A stretch of 64,000 nt of DNA. Source: Geosiphon pyriformis. Lineage: Eukaryota > Glomeromycota > Glomeromycetes > Archaeosporales > Geosiphonaceae. Below, piece after piece: positions 22,300 to 33,600 of this stretch. Numbering within the stretch: position 1 is the first letter of the stretch; each line of letters begins with the position of its first letter. The notes below the pieces were generated by a model, which saw only the letters and a program-made list of their open reading frames with translations, made no database searches and was not told the origin of the DNA. Location: positions 1-64,000 of the forward strand of contig JAAOMT010000381.1 in the NCBI GenBank assembly GCA_016748015.1. The letters are read 5' to 3'. The position numbers and the translations under genes are program-made.

Positions 22300-24190
22300 A
22301 TATACTAAAAGTAAATATATTAGTTGTTATATTATTGGTGTATAATATAATTGATATTAATATAATTTTAATGACAAATTGTTAACATAATTTTGGATTT
22401 AAAACCTGTAATTAGAGTTTTAATATTAATTTTCCAATTATGAATTATTAAATCTAAAGTGGCAATCTGCTTTTAAATAGTTTTGTTTACTATAATAGTA
22501 ACAATTATGTGTTTTTTGTTGTCATAGTTGATTTGATAATGACAATAATATTAAATACAACTGATTTTAGAAATAATTAGAGTTTTTTGGTTGTTATAAT
22601 ATTAAGAAGATTAACCAATTGCCTGATTATTAACTAAGTATTTTTTAATTTTCTGATTAATAACTTTGCCAAATTGCTTTAATTTGGTATTTAATTTAAA
22701 TGATTTATTCATTATTAAATTTATGACTTGGACATAGTTGGCTTTAAGCTTAGCCAATTCAAAATTTTTGGCATATATAACTGTGTTTTGGAGAGTATTC
22801 AAGTACTTTGGACATATTTATTGTAAAAAACTACTGTATAATTCACAAATAAATTGATTTAAAATTTGTAATACTATAAAATAGTCAGCATTAATTGCTT
22901 AGATTTGGTGCAAATTTCTGTAAAAAAATCTTAAATAAGTAGAAACTGCTTTAAAATTATCTTGTTTAATTATAATAAAACTAATTAACAAGCAATTAAT
23001 ACTATTATTATTGCTAAAATATTGTAGAAACATGGTTTTGAATGTGTTAAAATCTTAAGATTTGTTTACAAGCTTTTAATATTACGAGTTAACAGTATTC
23101 TGGAAAAAATATAAGATGGCTTAAAATGCTTTAGCATTATTTTATTCATTGGCTGCAATGGTTTTTTTCATATTGTTTAGTCATACTTGAGTATTATTTT
23201 CTTTATTTGTGAATTTTTTTAGTTTGATGATAGATATATATGTTATTATTATAAGTTATTATTGTTATAGTTATTACTGAAGTTGTTGTTAAGATTGTTA
23301 TAATTGTGTGGCAATTAATACAACTGGTAGATTGATTATAATAACTGAAGATAAGTTTTGCTGAAAAATAAAAGCAGAGTTTAGATTGTTCAGGTTTTGT
23401 GGAGTTTAAACAATCAGAGTTTGTACTTTTAAGTTATTTAAGATCAAATTTTAATTATTATTTTTCTGATTACTGTCTTTTTTTTTTCTGATTTAGAATC
23501 TTTTCAATAACTGGTTGATTTGAAATTTGATTGAAGTAATAATAATTGAGATCTTGATAGTATTGTTAATTATAATTTAAATCTTTCAAAAAAATTGCCA
23601 TAAATTTTTAATAGTTGGTTTTTTCTTAATTATTTTGAAATAGTATTCTAGATAATAGTATTTTTGCCATTAACATTGATATAAATCTGAATAATATGTG
23701 TATAATATTTCTTAATGTATAATTGTATAACAGATAAATGAGTGAAATAATTCTTGGTTTTTTTCAAGTAAGTATTTGTATTTTTTTTGGTGTTTTTGCT
23801 GGAGTTTGTAATTTTTTTTTGTCTGCAAAATAATAAAAAATCTTTATGGTGTGTATTTTTTAATTTTTTTGTTTATTTTTGTAATTAATAATACAAATAA
23901 ATAATTTGGTAGAAGTGTAGTGCTTTGTAATAATTGATTATAGAAATTCCTAAAGACAGCTTTTAGATTTTCTTGGTTTTTTAAGTAGAATTTAATTTTT
24001 TTATTGACATAGAAATTAAAAGCTAATTTTGTTAACTAATGATTTTTTGTTAATTTAAGATAAGTTTAATAATATTAAAATAAAAATTTTGTAAATTCTA
24101 AATGATTTTTTCATGATTTCTTGGTCTGCTACTTTTCTGAATAGTTAATGTTGATGCTGATTTTCTGTTAGATTATATTTCACAAAGAGC
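22300..24190 (-). pseudogene. E2 gag (broken)
   Basis: Capsid/nucleocapsid gene between the 5' LTR and the protease. An open segment at 22,611-22,802 reads ..NTVIYAKNFELAKLKANY.. and corresponds to ..TAIKYAKNYEIAIKKANY.. of E1 Gag (58,476-58,739). The zinc knuckle at 22,462-22,503 reads CYYYSKQNYLKADC; the second Cys and the His have become Tyr. The N-terminal half (23,000-24,190) aligns with E3 10,672-12,000 at the DNA level but is too decayed to translate. A primer-binding candidate (complement of GCACTAAA, 24,189-24,196) abuts the LTR. Confidence 0.73.
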
Positions 24191-24327
24191 ACTAAATATT
24201 ACAAGTGATTATTTAAGGTGTTAAAAAAAATAACAAATTCATAATTTAGTGCTTAATAACTAAAAATTTTGGTAATTTTTAAAGATTTTGAAGTCTAAAT
24301 ATTTTGGTTAAGTTCTTTATATAATAG

Positions 24328-25007
24328 TGTTACAAGTTAGAGTAACAAGTTAATGGATAGCAAAGGAAAACAAAATTGTAGGGTGATAAAAGAAATCAAA
24401 GGAAATTCAACTTCAAAGAGTAAATTGAATAAGTATGAATTTAATGTGTGAGATCAGTTTCATAAAATATCTCAGTCGCTATACTTTTTAAAAGAATACC
24501 AGAGAATCTGAAAATAGAGAAATAGTCTATACTGTCAACAAATGATCACACACTGATATAATTCTATGTCTTATGTCAGCACTCTTAGAATTCAATATTA
24601 GGTATTAGATGTACTCTTCAGTTATGTTTTATTCAATAATCTTCAAATGCTGCAATTACATGTTTCAAGAAAAAAGTAAGAAATAACCAACAAGTAATCT
24701 TTTATCACAAGATGTTCAGATACTTAAAAGTAAGAAAAGAGAAATTAGCAATAAAAGAATAATTGAGATGAAAGTTGTTATTTTATTTATTTGATTTTTT
24801 TGATTTTTACATGTTTTTTTACAGCTAAGAAATTCATTGCTTATATAGCTGTCAAAAGTGATTAATAATCAGGTCAATAATTAGGTCAACGGTCAAGTTA
24901 TTAATCAGATTAATAATTATTTTCTAAAAATAGAATGGCTAATTTATATGACATCAATGGCTAATACATATGATAATTAATAAAAAGTATAAGTTTCAAT
25001 CATAACA
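24328..25007 (-). mobile_element. Solo LTR-B (680 bp) nested in E2 5' LTR
   Basis: It starts TGTTACAAGTTAGAGTAACA and ends GTTTCAATCATAACA. ATAG stands on both sides (24,324-24,327 and 25,008-25,011). Removing the insert and one ATAG restores ATAATAGATAGAGATTT, the sequence expected from other LTR-A copies. The 12-bp array has only 5 units here (24,865-24,924). Confidence 0.9.
24865..24924 (-). repeat. 12-bp tandem repeat in LTR-B, 5 units
   Basis: ATAATCAGGTCA, ATAATTAGGTCA and three more diverged units; the shortest of the three arrays. Confidence 0.7.
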
Positions 25008-25671
25008 ATAGATAGAGATTTAATTAATGGTTTTTTCTGTGAATTTTTTTTTTAGCATGATAACCAGTTTATTTTAGCAGTTGTGCTCTTTTAATAAGCC
25101 ATTCTTAAGTTTTCTACTTTTATTCTCAGATTTTTTACCAAATTATTCTTAATATCAAATACTTACCACTTAATTCTTTTAATTAATTAGTAAACAATAA
25201 AAAAATAAAACAAAAAAAAATAAAAAATTAGTATTCTATTAATAGTCATAATCAAGAGCTATTGTTTTAGTGTGATTAATATTGAATTTTATTAATATGG
25301 AGTATTAATAGTATAAAAGTGATTAATATTTTTTTAATTAAGTAATGATAATATAGATTGAATAATAATAGATAATTTTATTAATATAAGAATAATTCTA
25401 CTTTAAATTATAAAAAACTATCTTTTAAAGAAAAAAATAAAGATAAGTAATTATTATTAGCTATTATTTTATTAAAGTCAAATTTCTCATACTTTTTCTG
25501 CTTTTAATACTTTTACCATATATATAATTTATGTTATATAAAATTTCTTAAAATTTTTTAATTCTTTTAAAAGAAATTCTGGAATTTTGGAATTTTTTTT
25601 TTTATTATACTTATTTCTAATTGGCTATTTTACTTATTATTATAATTCCTAATTTCTATGAGTAATAGTGT

Positions 25672-27649
25672 TTAATGTCTATAAATTTACAATTAAAATT
25701 TTTGTATTTAAAATATACAGAATCAAAAATAAACAACTTGCTAATTTAAGAGATAATCTATTTTTGACTATGTTATAAATAGAATTCTATTAGGTGAAAC
25801 AATCCAAAATAAGTTTATAGTATTTAATTTAACATGCATTACAGATATATTAAAAAAGCTTAAAAACATTGGAGCAAGATTTAAATTGCAAAGTTTATAT
25901 TAAAAAAATTTTAAATAAATATATTTAGTTTGAATTTTTAACAAATATTTTAGAAATATTATTTTTTATTTTATTTAAGACTGTCTGTACTGCCAAATTT
26001 AGAATATGATTAAAGCATTAAAATTAAAAGTTTTCCAAGTTTTATTAAATGTTTTTCTCTTCTAATTTTTTTGTTAATTTTCTTATAAAAGTATTATTAT
26101 TTGAGGATAATAGCAAAAAACTGTTAAAAAAATTAAATTATAATTAATAAAATTAATAACAAATTCATATAAAAAGAGAGTAAATATAACTCTTTTTTAA
26201 TTTTTTTGGCTGAAAATTCAACTTAAAACAATTATAAAAACCACTTAAGTTAATATTAAAAAAACACAGTTTTTAATAATATAAGCACTGTAGTAATTTT
26301 AGTCTTAGATAATACTAATATATTACATAGTATGCTAATTTTATTATTGGCTATTAACTAACTCAAATTCATATAAGAATATATATACATATTTTTGATG
26401 TAATTCTATAATCTTTTAATATTTTAAAAAATTCATTTACAAAATTTATTTTATTATTTTGTCTACTCATTAAACCAAAATTAATTATTGTTTGTTAAAG
26501 ATCTTAATTGTTATTAATATAATAAGTAATAATGAAAACAAAAGCTTTATTATTGAAAAATGTCCAAAAATCTAATATAAAAAAAATTTGAACTTAATAA
26601 TACCTAAGTATATTTATTACATTATAAATATAAGTAAAAGAAAAAAAATATTTCATAATAAAAATAGTGCTTACTTTTAATTTTTGTTTACTTAAGACAT
26701 AAAGTTCTATGATTTTATTTTTAATTATATTTATATAAACAAGTTAAGAAGTAAAATTTAAATATTGAAATATTTTAATAATTCCGAGTTTTTTATTGTA
26801 AGAAGTAGTTGTTGGTAATTAATAAGCCAAATAATAATTATGTTATAAAGTTTTCATTATTAATATTAATAATAGTTATTATAGAAAGTTAAAACAATTT
26901 TCTAGTTAGATTGACCAAAAATCATAAAAAATAGCAATCTTGTTAAAATATTTCTTTAATTAACTTGTAATCTTTTTAGACATTTTGTTTTTTTTTATAA
27001 TATTCTTTTGTTGTAACATATATTGTTTGGTAGAAAGTTTCTAAATGATGTTATAAGAGTTTAATAATACTTATAGTTTTACAAGAAAATGGTTTATGCA
27101 CATATTTTATGACTGTATATTTAGCTGTTTTTTTTCTTTTGTCTATTTAAACTTATCAAAATAGTTATATACTTTATTTTAAAAATTATTTTTACCAAAT
27201 ATATTAATATTTAGACTATTTGAATTATTAAATTTTATTATTTTAAATTTTAAATTTTTGATAATATTAGATGATGCTAACAATAAATTCATTTTAATAA
27301 GTTGAAGAGTAAAATTGTTATATATACATAATTTTATATATATTTTTAACTAATTATAATAATTAAACAAAGTAATAATTGATAAACAAGTAATACAAAT
27401 TATATTTTTTTTAATTTTATTGAACTTAAAAAAGTTTGTAAACTTCAAACCAGACTTGAACCAAATTCAAACTTGTTAAAAAGATTCAATACTAAACTTA
27501 AACAACATCTAAAGTTCAATTTAATTTGATTCAATCGGAATTCTATAATAATTTATTCTTGAACTATTATTAATATTAGTCTTATTATTCTTAAATAATA
27601 TAATTCATATAGGTCTTTTTCATTTATTAAGTACTATAATTACAAGTAG
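25672..27649. other. A+T-rich spacer, nothing firm recognised
   Basis: About 2 kb right of E2. Short frames exist but none extends or resembles the neighbouring elements. At about 27,425-27,545 there are TTCAAACTTG/AACTTAAAC words similar to those at 12,480-12,665. It could contain the fully decayed gag of E4, but I cannot show this. Confidence 0.45.
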
Positions 27650-27819
27650 TTTATTAACTCCAACTAATTTAAATTTTTCTACAAAATTTAGCTTAAATAC
27701 CAGCTAAAAGCCAGAGATTAAGAATTATGCACATACAACAAAACTAAAAATCAGCAATGATTATGCATTAACTAATTCTTAATACTTTGAATCAATTATT
27801 AAAATCATGTTAATAGAAT

Positions 27820-28440
27820 TTGGAAAATAAGTATATCCAAAACCTAAATTCTCAGAGCTACTTAAATTTTTTGATCATTTTAAAAAACAACTTATTTAAT
27901 AACTTAAAAATTCAAAAACCACTTATCAACAACATTTTATTAGTTATTATTACAGAAAACCAATTACTTGCCACTATTTTTCTATTTGAATTTAAAGACT
28001 TAGTAGAAATCTTATTATTTAGTAGAACCACTTTTAATATCAAACTAATTACTACTATATACATAAATATAAAAGTTGATAGTTATTTTATCAAGTTAAT
28101 CTTTAATAGTGGTTCAACAAACAATATTATTACATAACAACTTTTAGATTAATTAGATTATTAAGTTAATTGTACTGTTAGTGTCAAAATTATTACTGTT
28201 AATAGAACAACAAAAACTTTTATCAATAAAATTAATAACTTTTTGTTTAAAGTTAATGAAATTATTATACTAATTAAAATTTTGATAATAAAAACCATAT
28301 AATACCAAGCTCTTATTAATAATAATTGGCTCTTTGAAATTAATACAGTTCTTAATTAGAATATTTAAGAGTTCTAATTCAATTATAATAATTAGCACAT
28401 TCAAATTTCAGCTATTTGTTATTATTTTAAAACTACTATT
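27820..28440 (+). pseudogene. E4 protease region (broken)
   Basis: The frame 27,820-28,137 reads ..QSYLNFLIILKNNLFNN.. and then ..IKLIFNSGSTNNIIT, where the retropepsin D-S-G appears as N-S-G (Asn codon 28,105-28,107; one G-to-A). After a TAA, ..VSVKIITVNRTTKTFINK.. and ..YQALINNNWLFEINTVLN.. match E2 and E1 protease segments. The upstream Gln/Asn-rich part is the usual Gag-protease linker. The catalytic Asp is lost and several stops follow. Confidence 0.75.
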
Positions 28441-28759
28441 AACATCTAATCATTAATAAAGTTTGAGAAAAAAAATTTATTTGGGAAGCATACCAAGTCT
28501 TATAAACCAAAAAAAACTACAATAAGTTATTATCAATATCTACATGGGAAGAAAAAAAAAAGAGAAAAAAATAATCTTGAAATTACTATCTTTACCTATA
28601 CTACATATATAACTACTTTTACAAATAAAATAATTAACAGTTAGTATGTTTTATATTTAATATTGAAGCTTAAGAAAACAACTATTTTATATTTTATTCA
28701 AATACAAAAATTATAACAAAAAGCTTTTATTTATAAAAACTTGTATATTACTAAAAAAA

Positions 28760-29520
28760 AATATAAAATACATATATGTTACTACTGTAAAATATGCTAC
28801 CAAAAACACTTTAGACAACTAAACCAACAAAGAAAGTAGAACAACAAATTTTGTTTAATGTATGAAAATATTTTTTCAAACAAAAAAATATAAAACAACA
28901 TTTTTGGTTATAGAAAAATATATAACAAATTGTATTAATACACAATCTTTATTAATAATTGAATAAACAAAAAAATGCTCTTAAATACTATGTAAAATAG
29001 AGTTCTTTTATGTCTAGACAGTTATTTACATGATAAAAATAAGATCTGAAAAATAATAACCACTAAAATTAAAGATGTATTTTAAGAAAAATATTAGAAA
29101 TTAAAAACAACTTACCAAAATTTGTTGAACTTATTTTTATTTTAAATTCAAATATCTTTATTGATATTATAACTGATTTAGAACAATTCTATGAATATTA
29201 CCAAAAGTTGGTATTTACTTGAAAAAAACAAGAACAGTATTTAAAGCAATTAAATATTAGACTCTATAAATATTATTTAATTTCTAATAACTTTGAATAT
29301 AAGTATAATTTTATTTACAATCTATTATTACACATAATCTATTTAATCTTTAAAAAAGAAAAACCAATCAGTAAATACATCTTAGAATTAAAATCAGTAA
29401 TCAGTTACAATTCAGACTCTAATAATAATAACAATAACAATTCCAATATCATCTATAATAACAATAGCAATAGCAATTTCAATGCCAATTCAAATTCTAA
29501 ATATTATATCACACTTTTAG
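28760..29520 (+). pseudogene. E4 Cys-rich module and Asn/Ser-rich linker (broken)
   Basis: It reads CYYCKICYQKHFRQLN (about 28,782-28,830), then ..NNKFCLMYENIF.., i.e. C-x2-C..C-x2-[C to Y], and later a Gln/Asn-rich and poly-Asn/Ser tract (29,416-29,500, ..NNNNNNNSNIIYNNNS..). It then reads YYITLLDLSIKQK, the same lead-in as in E2. The module lies between protease and dUTPase in all three copies. Its role is unknown; two metal-binding knuckles are the simplest reading. Confidence 0.6.
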
Positions 29521-29554
29521 ATCTTTCTATAAAGCAAAAACCTAAATAATTCAG

Positions 29555-29990
29555 TAATAATAATAAGAATATTATGTTAAAATACATATATAATATTAAT
29601 ACAAAGTTTAATTTCAAATATCTTAAAAAAAAGACTATTATATTAGAATTTTACTTATGTATCAACATAAATCAAAAATAATACTAAAAGTTCAAACAAC
29701 AACAATAATTCAATTAGCATTCAAATTTAGTTTAGTAAAAAAAAAATTAGCATTAAAAGAAGAATAATTGACATAAAATATGTAAAAAATATCATTACAA
29801 TATTACAAAATAAATTAGAAAGAGCTTATACTATTAAACTTAATAAAAAATAGCACAAACAATATTTTTGTCTCTGGTAAAAATAGCTTAATTAGTATTA
29901 ATAAGAATAAAAAAAAATTAAGAATAACAACAAGAGAAATAAATAGATTTAAATCTATAGATAAAATAAAAATATCTGTGAATATAATAG
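29555..29990 (+). pseudogene. E4 dUTPase domain (broken)
   Basis: After the Asn/Ser-rich linker the frame reads NKNIMLKYIYNINTKFNFKYL, matching motif 1 (A-H-x-x-D-A-G-x-D-L-R-Y) with the Asp positions now Asn and Gly now Lys. About 90 bases on, in another frame, come IQLAFKFSLVKKKISIKR (A-S-R-S-S-L-A and G-I-N-I-R-G) and RIIDIKYVKNIITILQN (G-x-I-D-x-x-Y-x-G-N-I). The Asp and Tyr of the latter are kept. Then ..AYTIKLNKK..HKQYF.. gives the hydrophobic end of the fold. At least two frameshifts and many stops are present. Confidence comes from agreement with E2 and E1. Confidence 0.72.
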
Positions 29991-30769
29991 AAATAAAAAT
30001 AATTGATTAAGAAGAAATTATCTTTATCAATCAAACAATTTCTATTCTGTCATATAATTAATATATATTAAAAATAATAAAGAAAATAAAAAATCAATTA
30101 CAAATTTTTGAAATAGAACTTATTATTTACAAATTAAGAAAAATTGTTATTACCAATTTATATTTATTAGTTAAAAATTATAAATACATTTAAATTCTAA
30201 TTTATAATATAACAAAAAAAAACCAATTAGAATTATTATTAAGTATTTAAATACTAAAGTCAAAAATTTATTACCTATTACTGTTTTAGACTTTTTATAA
30301 TTATGTAAATATATAGATTTTATATTAAAAATAATATAGAAACAAAAAAAAATGCTATTTGCTATAATTAAAACAGTTAGAACAAATAAACTTAAAAAAT
30401 TTAGATCTATTCTAAAAGAATACAAATAATAAACTTTAACAAAAGCTTTCAAAATAGATAAAAGATAAAAAAATTAATAATTAATCATATAGTTTATATT
30501 AAGTAATATGTAAAAAACATTATTTTTATATTGGTTAAATTATTTAAACAATTATTAATTTATTTTTATGTTTAAATATAATAAATATAAAAAACTTTGT
30601 AATTGTTGACTTTTTATCTTATTAAATAGTATTTAAAAAAAAATTTTATGCAAATTTTTTTTTGAGTTTTTTTTAAACAATCAATTATACCAAAAAAATT
30701 TTTAATAACTTAAATATAAAATTAGCTAATAAAAAGCCAATCTAACAAAAAATTAAAAATAATAATAAC

Positions 30770-31290
30770 CAGCAGCAAAACAAATTATAGCAATAAAATA
30801 ATTAACAATAATAGCAAAATAACTAATAACAAGATAATCAACAACAGTAAAAACAGCAAAATAATAAATAACAAGATAATTAATAGTAACAACAAAATAA
30901 TCAATAACAGCAACAAGATAACATATAACAAAATAATTAATAATAATAACAAAATAACAAACAACAACATAATTAGTAACAATAACAAAATAATATATAA
31001 CAAAATAACCAGTAGTAGTAACAAAATAATAGATAATAAAATAACTAACAGTAATAATAAGATAATATATAACAAAATAATTAGCAATAATAAGATAATA
31101 AATAACAAGATTATCAATAATGACAACAAGATAATTAGTAATAAAATAACCAACAACAATAATAAAATAATTAGTAATAAAATAACCAATTGTAATAACA
31201 AAATAATAAACAAGAAAATAATTAGCTGTAACAGTAAAATATTTAGTAATTACAATAAAATAATCAAGAGCAATAATAATAATTACTAAA
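30770..31290. repeat. Minisatellite-like array of AATAACAAAATAA-type units
   Basis: About 500 bp of imperfect units built from AATAACAAAATAATHAAYAA, roughly 15-35 bp each. Because the units lack stops on the complement, a long Leu/Ile-only minus frame (30,785-31,213) appears; this is an artefact. The array abuts the A-run of the L2 LINE tail, so part may have grown from that tail. Confidence 0.7.
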
Positions 31291-31310
31291 TTAATAATAA
31301 TAATATTTTT

Positions 31311-31439
31311 TTTTTATTAGAGTTTAACGAGCAAGACTCAACTATTATCTAATGCAATATGACTATGTAGGGTCTTAAATTAGATGTAGTTTACGCGTTT
31401 TCTACATGTAACCAGCTACTCAAGCCAGTTCAGGCTATA
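31311..31439 (-). repeat. LINE 3' tail of L2
   Basis: Homologous to the L1 and L3 tails from the stop codon onward (TATAGCCTGAACTGGCTTGA here). It contains a stem ATGTAG..CTACAT around a 12-nt loop and ends CTCGTTAAACTCTAAT before the A-run. It is the best preserved of the three tails. Confidence 0.7.
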
Positions 31440-33577
31440 CTATGTTGATGTATTAAAAAAAAACTTACCCAAAAATAACATCTTTTGAATAACCAAAAAC
31501 AGAGTCACACTACAAAGAACCAATTCAACCAGCCATTCAGCTGTTTTTAAGGTATTAGCTTTAATATTAATAGGCTTATGTTCCCAAAGGGACAACAAGT
31601 TAGAAAACACCTTATCATCCAAACCAACTGGATGCTCTGAATCACCAGACATATTAATATCCTCCATGCAGCATTCTTTTTTTAAAAAACCACTTCCCTT
31701 CCCAACTTATCAACAATTTTACTAAAAGAACCCATATGTATCATAACCTCATTGACCTTAAGGCCAAGTTTACTGCTTGAGACTGAATCCCTATTAATAA
31801 ATTGCTTAAACAATTTGACCAAAAAACCAACTGGTTTAACAATAGATTCAACTAAAATAAAAAGCTTAACCAAATCAAATTCCAAAGAAGCCAACCAGGA
31901 AGACACTAAGGAATTACCAACAACCATAGAAGAGGAAGTAGAAGCTGCCAAGAAAGGAAACTCAGATGAATCCAAGGAAGCAAAAGCTTTTGTATAAGAA
32001 ACACCACCCACAAAACAAGACTTGAAAATCTTGAGAATCTTGGAAGTAGGAGGTAAGGAAATCTTGCAATCTACAGCAAAATGGCCCATTTCTTGACACC
32101 TAAAACAGTGCTGGCAGCCAGGAGTTTCCCACCAGATATGGCATTTTCTTAGAGTACAAGTCTTAACTACAGCAGAATCTAAATTGCCTTAAGAGTCAAA
32201 TATAACCAAAGCAAATCGGAAATGACGACCAGAATTAGGAGAATGAGGGATGAAACATGTTTGACCACCAATCTGAGAAATCATATTACTGATTTTAAAG
32301 ATAGTACAGCCAAGGGAAAGGTTGACCAATTTGGCCTTAAACTTATCACAAGACAAAATAGTCTCATTTTGATTCACCAGAGAAAAGATTCTAACACTAT
32401 CCTTGCCCATCAAGACTGATCAATGCTTCAAGGCAGACACAGCAGAGTCTAACTTTTCAAAATAAACCACCACATACTGCCAAATACCAGCAGGCTTCAG
32501 CACAACATGAGTAACACTACCAAATACACTAAAAGCCAATTTAATGTCAGCAACAGACACACCCAAAAGTACATCATGCAGCACAACAGCAGCAGAAGAG
32601 AAACCAGATTCAGAAACCACCAAAGACTTGGCAATTTTGAGAGTGGCCAAATGAATAAAGCTTGTAAGCTCAACCAGAAACACAGTTTTCAAAGACTGTT
32701 AAGAAGCAAACTCCATACAGAAAAGCTTTACATTGTCTTTTGAAACAGATTTAGCAACTAAGAAACCATGCACAAACTGAAAAACAGTTTTAACATGAGC
32801 CAATTTGATCTTAAAAGTAGCACCAGGCACCAGAGTGGAGGCCATTTACTCAGCAAACCTTTGACAACTAGTAATAGTTTCCCAAGCACCATCAGAAGTA
32901 GCACCAGAAACTAGAGGAGGAGATGAATCAATTTCTATTTGATCAGCTCAGTTCCCAAGAACAGGTAACCCAACAGGAGGAAATTGTTTTGCTTCCACTA
33001 CTGGCAATGATCTGACGGAAGACACCACATTTGGCAACACAACCAGTAGTTGATTTTGGCCCATCTTAGATGATGTGCCAGATGATGCTATGGAGACTCA
33101 TCTAAGATCTCATTGGGAACCACAAAAGAGTTTGGTGTAATAATAGCAGAGGCAAGCGACTGCTCCCACTTTTCTGAACTTCTGGTCTTTTTGACCATTT
33201 TTTTTGAAGAGGTAGTGCTAGAAGCACCAGGTGTTAAATCTATAGAGGGGAAGACCAGCTTATTTACTGGTCTATTATTAAAAACTTTTGGACTCTTGGT
33301 TGGAGTGGAGACAACATTGGGACTAACCCAGGTGTGTCTCTTTGAGGGGACTTTGACTGGTGAAAAACCAGCCAAAGATGAGGAAGTTGCTTCAGTGGCT
33401 ACCAAAAGCAGCTTATCATGATTACTGGGTAAGAGAAAGGCTTCTAAAACGTTTTGCCTAGTGGTTTTTACAACAAAGAGAGCTTCTCTGGTTGAAATTT
33501 TATTAGATATCTCAGGACAGATATCAGGTGCAGCTTTTTTATTCTTTGTTTTAGTCGTGGTTATAAAATTAAGGAGA
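31440..33577 (-). pseudogene. L2 ORF1: RRM-like plus intact CCHC knuckle (few stops)
   Basis: ORF1-type nucleic-acid-binding protein. In order: a Ser/Thr/Pro-rich N-terminal part (..GFSPVKVPSKRHTWVSP.., 33,088-33,405), a middle part (..VSKDNVKLFCMEFAS..), an RRM-like region (..AVVLHDVLLGVSVADIK.., ..GIWQYVVVYFEKLDS..), then ..SVLMGKDSVRIFSL.. and a complete C-x2-C-x4-H-x4-C knuckle, CFRCQEMGHFAVDC (about 32,062-32,106). A Ser-rich linker and a C-terminal segment follow, ending FFFNTST and TAG at 31,440-31,442. Only about seven in-frame stops occur, mostly where Trp or Gln is expected. No ATG is seen at the 5' end. Confidence 0.75.
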
Positions 33578-33600
33578 CAAAGAGTTTTTAAATTTTTTTA

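Larger units (their letters stand above)
13640..25667 (-). mobile_element. Ty3/gypsy copy E2, complete between LTRs, with three nested solo LTRs
   Basis: Two LTR-A copies in the same orientation (13,640-14,420 and 24,197-25,667) bracket a minus-strand gag-protease-dUTPase-RT-RNase H-integrase region. The outer flanks are both GTGT (13,636-13,639 and 25,668-25,671), a perfect 4-bp duplication proving the two LTRs belong to one insertion. Three later insertions split it: LTR-A at 18,734-19,579, LTR-B at 20,234-20,962 and LTR-B at 24,328-25,007. Subtracting them and their duplications leaves about 9.8 kb. All domains are degraded by C-to-T/G-to-A changes. Sequence style matches E3 and E4. Confidence 0.88.
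24197..25667 (-). repeat. 5' LTR of E2 (LTR-A), interrupted at 24,328-25,007
   Basis: It runs from TATTACAAGTGATTATTTAAGG to TTTCTATGAGTAATA, the decayed form of TGTTAC..GTAACA. Without the nested LTR-B and its duplication it is about 787 bp, close to the 781 bp of its partner. It is followed by the duplicated GTGT at 25,668. Confidence 0.85.
27650..30480 (+). mobile_element. Ty3/gypsy fragment E4 (protease to dUTPase and linker)
   Basis: A plus-strand internal fragment of the same lineage as E2. It contains a protease (27,950-28,440), a Cys-rich module (28,760-29,330), an Asn/Ser-rich linker (29,400-29,520), a dUTPase domain (29,555-29,990) and the start of the RT-proximal linker. The part to about 30,430 ends with ..QLEQINLKNLDLF... 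No LTR, RT or integrase is found around it, so both ends are truncated. Part at 27,820-28,137 is one unbroken frame. Confidence 0.78.
31311..33577 (-). mobile_element. LINE derivative L2: ORF1 plus 3' tail, no ORF2
   Basis: On the minus strand an ORF1 (33,577 to 31,440) is followed, from its TAG stop, by a tail homologous to the 3' ends of L1 and L3 and by a run of 10 A after CTCTAAT (complement of 31,309-31,318). ORF2, over 4.5 kb in L1, is absent. The right edge is a sharp change to A+T-rich DNA near 33,590. The copy is far less decayed than the other LINEs and keeps several CpGs. It may be a non-autonomous form or a deletion product. Confidence 0.7.

Noticed and set aside
30171-30452. 93-residue minus-strand ORF with apparent membrane segments
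   Set aside because: It is antisense to the RT-proximal linker of E4, which is readable on the plus strand.
30785-31213. 142-residue minus-strand ORF made almost only of Leu and Ile
   Set aside because: It is the complement of an AATAACAAAATAA repeat array; no gene-like composition, start context or homology.
32222-32743. Plus-strand ORFs at 32,222-32,419 and 32,507-32,743
   Set aside because: They are antisense to the well-supported L2 ORF1.
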